A stretch of 64,000 bases of DNA, from the NCBI RefSeq assembly GCF_001659605.2, contig NC_035170.2, forward strand, positions 28,810,020-28,874,019. The letters are read 5' to 3'. The notes beneath the pieces were generated by a model. The model saw only the letters and a program-made list of their open reading frames with translations. It was not told where the DNA came from and ran no database searches. Shown piece after piece: positions 10,721 to 22,151 of this stretch. A program made the position numbers and the translations under genes. The first letter of the stretch is position 1, and every line of letters begins with the position of its first letter. Source of the DNA: Manihot esculenta (lineage: Eukaryota > Streptophyta > Magnoliopsida > Malpighiales > Euphorbiaceae).

Positions 10721-11389
10721 ATAGTTGTGAGCTAATTCATTTTAGCCCAACTGATTGGCGAGCTAATTTATTTTGGGCCAACTCGAAGAAGAATACTATT
10801 TTGTAATAGGCCTTAGTTCTTAGTTATAGGTACATTGGCCCATGAGTGACACGTTTACTTTTACGCTTTATACTTATGCATATGTGAATGCATGGATATC
10901 TATTTTACCATGTAAGCCATTTTCCATACAATCCCTAAAAATTAAGTCAACACGCATTGTCTTCCTAAATCGAAACTTATCAAGGCATCGATCATTGAAG
11001 AGTGAGCTAGCCAAAGCTAGGTGCATTAGATTATCTTTGTGAGGCAAGTATTAAGGTAATTGTTATGATTAACACTCAATTGTAGGTTTAGACCTAACAT
11101 GGGTAATTAGATTTACTCTTGTCCTTAGGCAATCTAAAATGGGTATGTGCCTGACATACGATGTCAACCCATTAAAACCAAGAAGGATATGATTGGAAAG
11201 AGTTCCTATCTAAATAACCTAGTTTTAGGTGTGCAAACTCAATTTGACTAAGACAAAGCGAAATACGAATCTTGACCCACAATTTAATCACTAATAAATG
11301 AATTATTTATGGGATATTAATTCAAATTTTGGAATTATAATTAAAGATCTTATCTAATCTTGTTTCAATTAACTTTGTAGATTGAACAA

Positions 11390-12090
11390 TGACTACCAAT
11401 AATAATTAAACATTTTTACTATGATCTGAATGAAACCAATTTCATTGTCTGGTCTCATAATTTTAGAATTATTCTCAAACAAGAGAAGAAGTTAGATGTA
11501 TTGGATCATCCATTGCCTGTTGAACCTGCAAAAAATACCACAGTTGCTAAAAGGAAGGCTTTTGAAAAAAAAAAAAGTGACTCCAACGAGTGACCTGCCT
11601 CATGTTGGCAACTATGACTCCTGATTTGCAAAAGCAATTCATGAATCAAGAGGTCTTCGCGATAATGATACATCTTAAGGAAATACTCCAAGAGCAAGCC
11701 CATCACAAAAGGTTCGTGACTACTAAGGATTGGCATCCTGCAAGATGGCATTGGGGACTCCTGTTAGTTCCCATGTACTCAAATGAAAGGGTATCTTGAT
11801 ACTTTTGAGAAGCTTCATGCACGCGTTAGTAGGGAGCTTGCAACTGACTTAAATTTTGGAGTCACTTCTGGATAGTTATAATTCATTTATCATGAACTAT
11901 AACATACACGAAATGGATAAATCAGTCACCAAGTTGTATGGGATGCTCAAGAGTGCTGAAGAGAGCATCCATAAAACTAATCCTATGCTCATGGTTCAAA
12001 AGGGCATTAGCAAGAAGGGAAAAGGCAAGGTAAAGGTTCCACCTAAGGTCAAGGATAATAAGGTTGGGCCTAAGTCTAAGGGCAACTGAG
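11390..12090 (+). pseudogene. Degenerate Ty1/copia Gag (copy B)
   Basis: Counterpart of 7944-8642. Recognisable pieces are IHLKEILQEQAHHKRF (11590-11799) and FIMNYNIHEMDKSVTKLYGM followed by a Lys-rich tail (11856-12089). A frameshift near 11780 and stops separate them. Non-functional. Confidence 0.83.
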
Positions 12091-12480
12091 TTATTAGACC
12101 TAATACATACTAACGTATGTGGACCATTAAGCTCATATGCTAGAGGTGGTTTTAGCCACTTCATAACGTTCACGGATGACTTTTAGTTGATATGGCTATG
12201 TCTATCTGATGAAGCACAAATCTGAGACTTTGGAAAAGTTCAAAGAATTTCAAAATGAAGTGCAAACCAACTTGGTAAAAGTATAAAAGTCATTCGATCC
12301 GATCAAGGTGGTGAATACTTAAGCCAAGAGTTTGACAATCATCTAAAAGAGTGTGGAATAGTTTCACAACTTACCCCTCCAGGAACACCTCAATGGAATG
12401 GTGTGTTCGAAATTAGAAATCAAACTCTATTAGATATGATTCGATCAATAATGAGTCAAGTTGATCTTCCAACATACCCC
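12091..12480 (+). pseudogene. Ty1/copia integrase core fragment (copy B)
   Basis: Same integrase region as 8643-9010 but more broken, with stops and a frameshift (a base lost around 12265) before the IRSDQGGEY-type segment. It then runs through the TPPGTPQWNGV and RNQTLLDMIRSIMSQ regions. A short piece around ACCCCTCCAGGAA..ATGGAATGG is repeated 103 bases later (12372 and 12475), at the junction with the LTR-like block. Confidence 0.82.
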
Positions 12481-12489
12481 TCCAGGAAT

Positions 12490-13130
12490 ACCTCAATGGA
12501 ATGGGGTTTCGCCTTTGTATTTTCTCTTGTTCTTTGTGTTTCTTTAGCAAAGGAGCCCAAAGAACACGAAGAACAAGAGAAAACACACAGGCAAGAAAGG
12601 AAGAAAACTTGAAGTTTGGAGTAGGACAAATGAGCCCCACACACCCCTTTTATATAGAAAATGAGCAAAGGAAGCAAGGGAATTACTTCTCATTTTTCCA
12701 ACGTAGTATCATTCAATACTAAAGTAGTAACACGATTAAAAAGAAGAAGAGGGGGAGATTTCCTGAACCTAAAGATTCATGGACAAATGAGGGACTAATG
12801 ACACTAACACAAGAATTACTAAAGGCCCAAGAAGCCTAAATGGGGCTCTCAGCAATATATTCCAAGCAAAAAAGGGCCTAAAGGTCCATTCTAAACTAAA
12901 GTCCTATTGGACTCAGTTTTCCTTATTCTATTGAGACTCAATCACATAATTTAAATCTTACCAGTATAAGGCTACCAACAAGCTATTAAAGGGCTAATCT
13001 CTAGGTATACTTTTTTTATATAATCTTTTCTTTAGATTTGCTTTTGATCTTTTACTGACTTAGATATCAAAGGTTTTGCTCACAAAACCACTGGTGCCTC
13101 TTGTTATTTTGCAGATTCATAATCTGAAAG
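12490..13130 (+). repeat. LTR-like block (copy B)
   Basis: Counterpart of 9011-9560 with hairpin (12513-12587), TATA-like TTATATAGAA near 12650 and an additional stretch at 13030-13100 that looks like an LTR end (GACTTAGATATCAAAGG). Confidence 0.45.
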
Positions 13131-13534
13131 AAGAATCAAAGTAGTATCATTGATGTCGTCAATACGTTAATAATAATAATTTAAAATTTATTATATTTAT
13201 TTCGTAAACAATATTTATTTATTTTTTGATAATGGATAAAAATACAGTTAAAATTATAATTTTATTAAATATAATTTTTTTATTAAAATATATTATTATA
13301 TATAATAAAAAAGTAAGTTTTTTATTAAAAATATTATTTTTATAATTGAGAATAATTTATAATTAAATTATAATATTTCGTTGCCTATCTATTTGTATAC
13401 GTAGCATGTATAAAGAAAAAACAAAGACTAAAGAATATTGTTAGCATTTGGATTTATAAAATAATAATAAAAGAAAGATAGTGACGTGACCTTGCAATTG
13501 CTCTTTTATAGTGTATGATCTATGCATCCACTGT

Positions 13535-13625
13535 GATTTATGCTGATGAAGATAAACGTGGCCCAATCAAATTCTTTAATCCATCTAATTTCTCCTATAA
13601 AAACAGCATTTGCTTGCCAATTATC
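13535..13625 (+). promoter_or_regulatory. Orphan B3-type promoter remnant (copy B)
   Basis: It matches the promoter of the B3 gene at 25786: GATGAAGATAAACGTGGCCC, CAATCAAATTC and TATAAAAAC at 13596-13604. No B3 coding sequence follows; the next gene is the convergent B3 gene at 13996-14355. Confidence 0.65.
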
Positions 13626-13995
13626 AGTAATTATTATCTAAAGGATGCTAATCAAGATGTAAACATGGAAGACCATAAATTGGAATTAAGCAAGATTTTT
13701 TTAATAAGCAAATGTAAATCTTGTTAATGGAAATAAAGACAGAGGAAGGATTCTAGACCCAATCCAAACAAGCAATCCACAAGAGAGCATGCCCTGAAAA
13801 AATAGATAAAGAAAACCCAGCAGCATGATAAAATAAACCCAAAAAAAAAAAAAGCTTTCTCCTCAAGCAGCAATATCATTCACAACAATGAAAATCTGTT
13901 CATCCAAACATGATGGGTGAGATTTATTTTTTGTTTATTTAATTTTGGTAATTATCCAAATTCTTAGGATCAATTACAGAAGAGACACTGTTGCT

Positions 13996-14355
13996 TCAGA
14001 CATCAGCCCAAATATCATTACCAAACAACCTGATTTTCCTCTTGACTTGGATTTTGATCCTGCAGCTTCTTACAGCTTGATTCTCCAAGGCTTCTTCAAC
14101 AAAGATAACTTCATCATTTACTGCAAGATTCTTATGACGAACAAACTCAAGCCAGCCCACTGAAAGGAACTGACCTACACTGTCATTTCGCTGGATTGTG
14201 CAAGAAAAGATCCATTCTTGGCCGCTCTGATCATGTACGTTCATGTCCAAGGAATGGCCTTCTTGGAAGGGCAGTGGCCCTAGAGAGGAAGTAGGGAATG
14301 ATAAGCAACTCTCTATATCAGCTTGTGAGAGTAACTTTGTGATAAGTATTGCCAT
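13996..14355 (-). CDS. Short B3-domain protein with C-terminal RLFGN motif
   Basis: The 119-residue single-exon protein is essentially one B3 DNA-binding domain, which in plants binds short DNA motifs in the nucleus. Family signatures are LLSQADIESC (8-17), the strand around EWIFSCTI (47-54), GWLEFVRHKNLAVNDEV (67-83) and the terminal KIRLFGNDIW (107-116). The last is one residue off RLFGV, the repression motif known from RAV and HSFB factors. The start Met heads the conserved N-terminal segment, and a TATA-like CTATATATA lies about 65 bases upstream on the minus strand. It is intact here, but copy A of the duplication holds only its 3' end. The target gene set is unknown. A B3-fold protein without DNA binding is the alternative. 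Confidence 0.85.
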   Translation of the reverse strand: MAILITKLLSQADIESCLSFPTSSLGPLPFQEGHSLDMNVHDQSGQEWIFSCTIQRNDSVGQFLSVGWLEFVRHKNLAVNDEVIFVEEALENQAVRSCRIKIQVKRKIRLFGNDIWADV

Positions 14356-14415
14356 TTTTCTTGGCTTTTAGATCCTAATATGATGATATATAAGATGGAA
14401 GGTCTCCTTAATTAC

Positions 14416-14428
14416 AATATATATAGAG
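14416..14428 (-). promoter_or_regulatory. TATA-like element of the B3 gene at 13996-14355
   Basis: The minus strand reads CTATATATATTG about 65 bases upstream of the start codon, a spacing typical for plant core promoters with short leaders. Confidence 0.5.
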
Positions 14429-14492
14429 GGAGATATGCATGGATCTTTGATAGAAATCCATGAGAAAAACATTAGCTTGTTGTCTGGGCAAC

Positions 14493-14592
14493 TTCATGAA
14501 CTAGCTGGTTTGAAAATTATGAAATGGATACTTCATGGGTGTTTCATGAACTAGCTGGTTAGAAAATTATGAAATGGATACTTCATGGGTGT
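14493..14592. repeat. Two tandem copies of a 50 bp repeat
   Basis: TTCATGAACTAGCTGGTT followed by GAAATGGATACTTCATGGG occurs twice with a 50-base period, about 140 bases upstream of the B3 start. It could fall in the promoter of that gene. Confidence 0.9.
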
Positions 14593-14599
14593 TTCCACC

Positions 14600-16000
14600 A
14601 GTCAAGTAAACTTATATTCATTTATTTGGGAGTCAACTTAAAATACCTTTACTAATAAAATAATAAATACGACTTAAATCATTTAAACCGTTGAATGCAA
14701 TGATAATGATAAAGGACTAATTATATTCCATCAGGAATTCTAACCATAGTTAAGACGATATAAAAAAAAAGCCTAAAAATTAAAAAATTTTATTAAAATT
14801 TTTTAAAAATTAAAAAAGCGAGTAAGCCAAGAAATGCTATTTATAATAAAAAAAAATCATAATATATAAAATTATAAAAATATTTAGAAAAATGTAAAAT
14901 TGACTTATAAATTATGGTATTTTCATATCGAAATTTGTGAAAAGTTTACGGTTTTCATCACATTTTTTAAAGTCGTGGATCTCGAAATTCTTTTTTTGAA
15001 AAATTATTATAAGTTTCCGTCAGATATCGACAGTAAAAATTAAATCTAATTCAAATTTAGTGTAAAATTCAAGATTAATTGCTACGTGTCAGATAAAATC
15101 TACATTCACATTCAATCTTTAAACTCGAAAAAGATTTAGAAGGGATAGCTCCAAACCACAATGAGATTAGCCTTTTATGAGTAAAATGGACATGGACAAA
15201 TGCTGCAGCTTGTTTAGCTTTCCTACAAACCCATTTCAAGGAATAATTGATCATTTCCCTGAGCATGAATACTTTTTGACTGAACCAAATTGAAATTGAT
15301 ATATATAATCAGTTAGTAAAGACTGCATCGAATTAAATATACTAACGAGATTTAATTTATTAGTATAGGAATTGCCTATAAAATTAAGAATTTTTAAATT
15401 TCAATTTCAATCAGAGCTATAATTTCATTATAAATAAAAAATAACAGGATAATATTTAAATAAACTACTTTGAAGAAAATTTAAAATTTGAATGAGGACA
15501 ATTTAATGGGATAAAATATATAAAGAAATTTTGATGAAATCAATGGGTGAGGTTATTTTTGGAAGTAAATTTGAAAATCCAATGAAGCAAATTTAAATTT
15601 TTAATAGGATATAAATACTATACTAAAGTGAAATATCTAAACAAAATTAGTATTGCATGGAGAGCAAAATTTGTTAGAGAAAATTTTAAAGTTCACCGAA
15701 AAAAAACTTACATATTCTACGCACAATCCTAGAATTCATAAGTTAAAATTGAATTAAATTAAATTCATTTTTTATTTAGTTTAACTTTTCAATTAATAGA
15801 TTCGATTTCGATTTTAATTTAAAAAATTTCAGTTTTTTTATTTTGGTTCATTAATTCAATAAAACAACTGAATTAAGCGAACCAAATCAATTTTTTTAAT
15901 ACAATATCATTTTTCCCCTTTAAACCTAAATATATAAATTTTCCAACCTCAAACGTCTCTAATCTAATGTATACACCAGCCACCCTTCCAACCTCGTTTC
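14600..16000. other. AT-rich spacer with decayed element traces
   Basis: No supported gene. Around 15770-15900 there are ATTCGATTTCG and GAACCAAATC-type stretches like those in the hAT-type elements further right, too decayed to define ends. Confidence 0.55.
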
Positions 16001-16193
16001 TCAATTTTAATGTCTTTCCTCCTTCAATCCTTCTTCTTCTTCATCGTTTCTCCCCATTTCCTTCCCAACTCTTCATCCCCTCCTTCTTCTTGTTTCTTTC
16101 ACTCCTCTATCTCTTCTTTTTTTTCTAGTTTTAATGGGTTCACATTTTTTGACAAAAGTAATGGATTCACGTATCCTACATTTGTCGATCTAT

Positions 16194-16273
16194 TGGCCGT
16201 CAGATTGCTTCATGTGCTCGCTCCCATGGTGATTTGTCGCTCCACTGTTCATCGGTGCTTAGTCCATTTGCTC
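16194..16273. repeat. Inverted partner of the filler at 10636-10720
   Basis: About 80 bases match the reverse complement of the filler, with roughly eight mismatches. It lies inside a low-complexity 96-codon frame (16010-16300, Ser/Phe-rich) that I do not consider a gene. Confidence 0.8.
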
Positions 16274-16299
16274 GATCGAATACCCACATCTAATAATTA

Positions 16300-17590
16300 A
16301 TAATTAATACATAATATATTATTTGTACTTAACTTTGATGGTATTTTTATCCATACTAATTTAAAGGTTTAATATAATTTTAATAAAATAAAAATAAAAT
16401 AAATTTATTGTCTAAAATTAAAAAATAAGTCTATATTATAAAAACATAAAATTTTATATTTTTATATTTATTAGACTGTTTATTTTATTATATTAACCCT
16501 TATTACATTGACCTTTACCTTTTTAACTTAACGAGTCGTTTAAATAAATTAATTTTTATTTAATGTGTATTATACGTTTTTATACTCACTTTAGTATTAT
16601 TATTTATTTTATAAATAATAAAAATTTAATTTTTATATAATTTTATATAAAAATATAATATTATTATTTATTTTATAAATAATAAAAATTTAATTTTTAT
16701 ATAACTTATTTTTATATAAAAATATAATAAAATTAAAATTTAAGTATATAAATAATATTTTTTAATTTTTTAAATTTCTTTTTAAAATAAGGATTGAAAG
16801 AGTACAACCGAAATCTTTTAGATTTATTTAGATATACTTAATACCAAATTAAGTTTGTGAGCTAAATTTTTTTATTTTTAAATAGTAAATTTGTAGTAAT
16901 TTTTAACGGAAATTAGTTTTATTTTAATAATTTTAAATTATCATAATTAACTTTAATAATTTAATTATTTCATCTTCTTTTTAACATAGATTATAATTTT
17001 CTTATTTTAAAATTAATTTAGTGATATTTAAATTAATTTAGATGTTTACTTTAGATTTTCTTAATAAACTCTAAGATTAATTTAAAATAATAAAATTATT
17101 TAAAAATTTTAAGTTTATTACATTTTTATATATCCTTTAAAATTTTCCTAACTAATTAAAATTAATTTTAAAAAAATACAATTGTCATCTATTTTAAAAA
17201 TTAAAATTAAAATTATAAAATTATCAATTTAAAATTTTAATCTTATTGTATTTTTATATATCTTTTAGAATTTTCTTTAACTAACTAAAATTAATTAAAA
17301 AATATAATTATTATTTATTTTAAATAATAAAATTATCAACTATTTAAATAATTAAATTAATTAATTTATAAATAATTTAAAAACTTAAAAACATTATAAA
17401 AAAATTCCATTATTTCCTACTACTTTTATATATATAATATTGATAATTATAAAAAGTAACTATTTACATTTTAGTTTGAAAGTTGAATTATTTTTTAAGA
17501 AAAAATATCATAAATTAATAAATAATTAATTAACTAATGAAATCTAAGTATTCGAAAGATCATAAATTAATAAAAAAAAAAAAGTCATGA
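16300..17590. other. Very AT-rich spacer
   Basis: Dominated by A/T runs with a local duplication near 16600-16700 (ATATTATTATTTATTTTATA repeated). No genes or element ends seen. Confidence 0.6.
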
Positions 17591-17840
17591 GCAGCCGTAC
17601 GGTTACATTCATGCGGGTGTGTCGTACGCGCAAAGGTTGACGCAAATGTCAAAAGCGAGCGGTGAGAATCATTTGCAGCGAAGAATACAGCTTCTGTCTG
17701 TTGTTGGAGATTTTAGATTCCGTGTCAGCTTCTGCTCCGCTATCTGCTACTTTCAAAACATGGCAGGCCCACTGACTTGGTTTCTAGATTAGGTGGGGCC
17801 AACAATCCACATCCTATATAAACCTAAAAACATTTAACTA
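17590..17840 (+). other. Locally GC-richer island with a promoter-like end, no gene attached
   Basis: The stretch from CAGCCGTACGG to GGTGGGGCCAACAATCCACA stands out from its AT-rich surroundings and ends with ATCCTATATAAACC, a plausible TATA box. No ORF of note follows. It may be the promoter of a lost gene. Confidence 0.35.
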
Positions 17841-18019
17841 AATTCCGTTAGAAATCCAATCCATAAATAATAAATAATTTTATATGAGGTAAATATTAAA
17901 AGTTTATTATTTAAAAAAATATATAAATTTATGTATCTCAAATTCATACTGAATCTGTAAATATTTTTTTTTTTTTATGTTCACAGTCAACTTTTGCAAA
18001 TTGACAACATAGAAATTTC

Positions 18020-18645
18020 TGTTTGTTTTTTCTTAAGAAAAAGTTGAAATTGGACTGGTTGGATCAACTGGGACCCAGTAAGCACTCAACTAGGTTTTGT
18101 CAAAAGCAACGATTTTAAATATATATATGATTCTATTTTGCATGACGTGTCCAGGCAATTATGGTAAACTTTATGATCTTATAGAAGCTCCAAATTTAAT
18201 AATTAAATATTAATAGTTAGTGAAAACTTCCAACAACCCTATTAATTTTTTATTAAATAAGTTCAATTAATTTGAATTTTTTATTCAATAAACTTTAGGA
18301 ATTTTATATAATAAAATATTATTTTCTAATGATTTCTAAATATTAAAATTGAAATAATTAAATAATTATAATAATATTTTATTAGATATATTAAAAATAT
18401 TATTTTATAATTAAATTATAATATTTTGTTGCGTATCTATTTGAACATGTGGCATGTACAAAGAAAAAACAAAGACTAAAGAATATTGCTTGCATTTGGG
18501 TTTATAAAATAATAATAAAACAAAGATAGTGATGGACCTTGCAATTGCTCTTTTTCTCATAAAAGAAAAGAAAAGGTTGACTAAATTTGATCACATTAAT
18601 GATTCTCTTTTTCTAGGTTGCTTCTTGTTTGGCCTGTCGTCCTGC
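18020..18645. repeat. Duplicated block, first copy
   Basis: It matches 20960-21575: shared strings include AAGCAACGATTTTAAA, GATTCTATTTTGCATGA and GAAAACTTCCAACAACCC. It also contains the ATAAAATAATAATAAAA-CAAAGATAGTGATGG stretch found near each B3 neighbourhood (9920, 13460, 21450, 27170). It is cut at 18645, where the Tat-type fragment begins. Confidence 0.88.
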
Positions 18646-18960
18646 CAGTGCCGTGAGTTTGGGAGTTCGAAATTTTATTTTATAACTTTTGGGTGTCTTG
18701 ATCTCTTTTATAAGGTGGACTTAATTTTCTGATTATGTGCTAAGCTTTATGGAGCTATATTTTGCTATGTCTGTTTATTTATTTTGCTTTACCTGATTTT
18801 TGTGGTCTTCTTTTTTGAGATTTCTCTTTCATTATTGCCTTCAAACTTATTAGCTTTGCTCAGGATTTAAATTCATTGGTTTTACTGTCACTTCTAGACT
18901 CATGGTCTTACTCGGAATTCAGATTCATTAGCCTTTACTTCTCCTTTGTTGACTTTTTTT

Positions 18961-19557
18961 CTCTCAGCTCGATTTTGTAGTGTTAGTAGTTATTTTTCGA
19001 GACCAGTCATCTACCTCACTGAGAGTTTCTTATTTCTCTCAGCTCGGTTTTTTGGTGCTGGCTGTCATTTTCTAAGGTCAATCATCCACCTCACTGAGGG
19101 CTTCATTCCCTCTCAGCTCGGTTTTGTAGTGCTGGCAGTCTTTTCTGAGACCAGTCACCTACCTCATTGAGGGTTTCTTATCCCTCTCGGCTCGATTTTT
19201 TAGTGCTAGTGGTTATTTTTCGAGGTCAGTCACCCACCTCACTGAGGGCTTCATTTCCTCTCAACTCGGTTTTATGGTGCTAGCGGTCATTTTCTGAGGC
19301 CCGTTACCTACCTCACTGAGGGCTTCTTATTCCTCTCAACTCGATTTTTTAGTGCTGGTGGCCATTTTTCGAGGTCAGTCACCTATCTCACTGAGGGTTT
19401 CTTATCTCTCTCAGCTCGATTTTTTGGTGCTGGTGGTTATGTTTCGAGACCAGTCACCTATCTCACTGAGGGCTTATTATCCCTCTCAGCTTGGTTTTTT
19501 GGTGCTGGTAGTCATTTTTCGAGACCAATCACCTACCTCACTGAGTGCTTCTTATCC
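18961..19557. repeat. Tandem array: eight copies of a 75 bp unit
   Basis: Units start at 18961, 19036, 19110, 19184, 19258, 19333, 19408 and 19483, each with CTCTCAGCTCGRTTTT near its start and ACCTACCTCACTGAGGG-type sequence near its end. Units differ by several substitutions each, so the array is not freshly made. Confidence 0.95.
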
Positions 19558-19649
19558 CTACTTTGAGTGTACTCAAGATATATAGGAAAATAAAAGTAGC
19601 ATTTCTCATTCATTTATATTTTTAGAATACAGAGTTTTACATTGTACAT

Positions 19650-20760
19650 TTCTTAAGGAAAATACCTCTTCAGGTATTGGATATTCCAGACATGAGGCTC
19701 CGGATTCCCTTGTAGGTCTTCAATCCGATAGAGTCTGGACTTAACAAATTTAGTTATCCTGAAGGGGTCTTCCCAGGTCAGTGCCAGCTTTCCCACTGCT
19801 GCTCTCTTTCTCGTCGCTTCTAGTCTTCTCAAGACTAAATCTATGACTTTCAGACTCCTTTCTCTAACTTTCTGGTTGTAGTAAGGGGCTGTCTTTTGTT
19901 AATAAGCAGTAGTGCGTACTTAAGCCTCTCCCTGATTTCCTCTAGGGCGTCTAGGTTGCTTTTTAATTTCTCCCCATTGGTGACTTCGTTGTTGAATTGG
20001 ACACGGTGAGAAGGGATTTGTAGTTCGATGGGGACTACTGTCTTGGTGTCCAATGCTAATACAAAAGGTGTTTTTCCTTCATCGATGTCCGATGGATAGT
20101 TTTGAACGCCTATAGGATGCTGTTGAGTTCAGCCGCCCAATTATTCTTTGCTCCATCCAGCCGCTTTTTTAGTCCCTAAAGGATAGCTCGGTTTGTGACT
20201 TCCGTCTAGTCGTTTGTTTGAGGATGGGCTATCGAGGAAAACTTATACCAGATGTCCATGTTTCTCGTGAAATCCTTGAAGGATTTATAGTTAAACTGCT
20301 TGCCATTGTCTAATATGAGTGTCTTCAGTATGCCAAATCTGAAGATGATGTTGCCCTAGACGAAATCTATCACCTTGCGTGCTTTGATGGTGGGCAAGGC
20401 CTCAGCTTTAGGCCACTTGGAGAAGTACTCCATCACTACTATCACGAACTTCTTTTGCCCGATGGTTTTAGAAAAAGAGCCCAGGATGTCTATGTCCCAC
20501 TGTGAAAATGGCCAAGGACTTGATATGCTGGACTGTGGTGTAGCCAAGATGTTAATGGCATTGGCAAACTTTTGATAAATGTCGTATTTTCTAAAAATTT
20601 TATTTGCCAACGTGTCTACTCTTTCATGCGCTCCACAGATTCCTTGATGTATCTTCTCAATCACCCCGGCCACTTCGTCTGGACTCACACATCGAAGCCA
20701 TAGACTGGACTTCTCTCTTCGGTATAGGATCCCCTTATCGGCTGATAGTTGGTAGTCTAA
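19650..20760 (-). pseudogene. Tat-type gypsy integrase and C-terminal tail, broken
   Basis: The minus strand carries an integrase with the open piece 20356-20688 (PWPFSQWDIDILGSF with the first catalytic Asp, EYFSKWPKAEALPT). Further pieces continue in shifting frames: a DNGKQF-type segment with the second Asp, the HPQTN region, then a C-terminal GKLALTWEDPF and WNIQYLKRYF tail ending near 19650. Multiple stops and frameshifts make it non-functional. Confidence 0.83.
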
Positions 20761-20959
20761 AATGCAATTTTTCTTGTTTCAGCTTTATTCTTGGACAGCT
20801 TTCCAGTCTCCAGGTACTCCATGCATGGAGTCATTCAATTCTACTTTCTTTGATCTGCATTATCATTGTAGGTTTTTTAAAAGCAAAGTACTGATTTGTT
20901 GTATGTACACATTATTTGAAAGTTGTTCCAATTCTTTTTCAAATAATCGGTAGTCAGTT

Positions 20960-21575
20960 TTTTTTATTTTTTATGAAGAAGTCGAAATCGGAGTGGTTTA
21001 TCAACTAAGACCCAATAAGTACTCAAGTAGGTTTTGTGAAAGCAACGATTTTAAAAATATATATATGATTCTATTTTGCATGATGTGTCCAATCAATTAT
21101 GGTAAAGTTTATGGTCCCACATCTTATAGAAGCTCCAAAAATTTAATAATTAAATATTAATGGTTAGCGAAAACTTCCAACAACCCTATTAATTTTTTAT
21201 TGAATAAGTTTAATTAATTTGACTTTTTTATTCAATAAACTTTAGAAATTTTATATAATAAAATATTATTTTCTAATGATTCCTAATATTAAAAATTGAA
21301 ATAATTAAATAATTAAATGGGTTTTTTTTTTCTACTAAGCTTATCATGTGTACCAATCATCCACCTATGGGACATGGGACAGCAACCAAACATTCTTCAC
21401 TGACTTTTATTTATTTATTTATTTATTTTAAATTAATTAAAAAGCTTTATAAAATAATAATAAAACAAAGATAGTGATGGGACCTTCAAATTGCTCTTTT
21501 TCTCAGAAAAGAAAAGGTTGACTAAATTTGATCACATTAATGATTCTCTTTTTCTACGCTGCTTTCTTGTTTGGC
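20960..21575. repeat. Duplicated block, second copy
   Basis: Partner of 18020-18645. Here the sequence continues past the other copy's breakpoint into CTTGTTTGGCCTATCATCC, which is also found at 27230, so this copy is the less disturbed one. Confidence 0.88.
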
Positions 21576-21639
21576 CTATCATCCTAATCTCACATACAAC
21601 AAATGATGTCATATACAATTTCTTTGTCAAACTTTGAAT

Positions 21640-22150
21640 TTTTTTTATTATTTAATTATAGCTAAAATAGAAAGAAATTTATAAAAAAAATAAATTTGAG
21701 TTAAATAAAAAGAAAAATCATAATAATAAAATTTTATTCAAAATAATTTAATAATAATTAATAAATAGTGCATAGTTTTTAATTTTTTTTTTCATTATAA
21801 ATGCAATAAATCACACTTTAAGATTAATGTTGATCTGGTGGGGTCAACATGCTTCGAGTTTTCAAACATACCCATCCCCAAATTTGTATGATTCTTAGAA
21901 TTTTTTTTTTAAATAAAAGAATATGCAAAAAGGGATTTGGATCACATGGTGCGTATTACAATTATTTTATTTTAGCAACTATTATATTCACTTGTCACCA
22001 TCTAAAAACTTTCTTTCATTTTAAATTTGCTGAATATAGTGGAGTATAAATTTTTTTTTATTAAATTAGTTAATAAGTTTTGATACGAAATAATTAGTTT
22101 TAAATTTTACGATAAATTTAGATTCAACTTAATTTTTACTATAGAAATTC
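21640..22150. other. AT-rich spacer
   Basis: No gene supported. The short frame at 21849 has no family signature. Confidence 0.55.
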
Positions 22151-22151
22151 A

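Larger units (their letters stand above)
10721..14153. repeat. Tandem duplication, copy B
   Basis: Partner of 7268-10635 in the same orientation. It starts at AATAGTTGTGAGC (AATAATTGTGAGC in copy A). It retains some sequence missing from copy A, such as the stretch near 13030-13100. Divergence of several percent suggests an older duplication than the Athila insertion at 37022. Confidence 0.9.
18646..20955 (-). mobile_element. Decayed Tat-type Ty3/gypsy fragment
   Basis: On the minus strand a broken integrase region (20760-19650) is followed by eight 75 bp tandem repeats and further unique sequence. Tandem repeats downstream of pol are known in Tat/Ogre-type elements. No LTR pair was found, so this is a truncated remnant. 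It lies exactly between the two copies of the 18020/20960 duplicated block. Confidence 0.75.

Noticed and set aside
16010..16300. 96-codon open frame, Ser/Phe-rich
   Set aside because: Low-complexity TTC/TCT composition with no family signature; part of it is the inverted partner of the junction filler, so it is not treated as a gene.
19112..19557. CRISPR-like regular spacing
   Set aside because: The units are contiguous tandem repeats without unique spacers, in a plant retroelement.
18946..19585. Repetitive open frames over the 75 bp array
   Set aside because: Unit lengths of 74 and 75 keep frames open only by chance; they encode repeated but shifting peptides with no family match.
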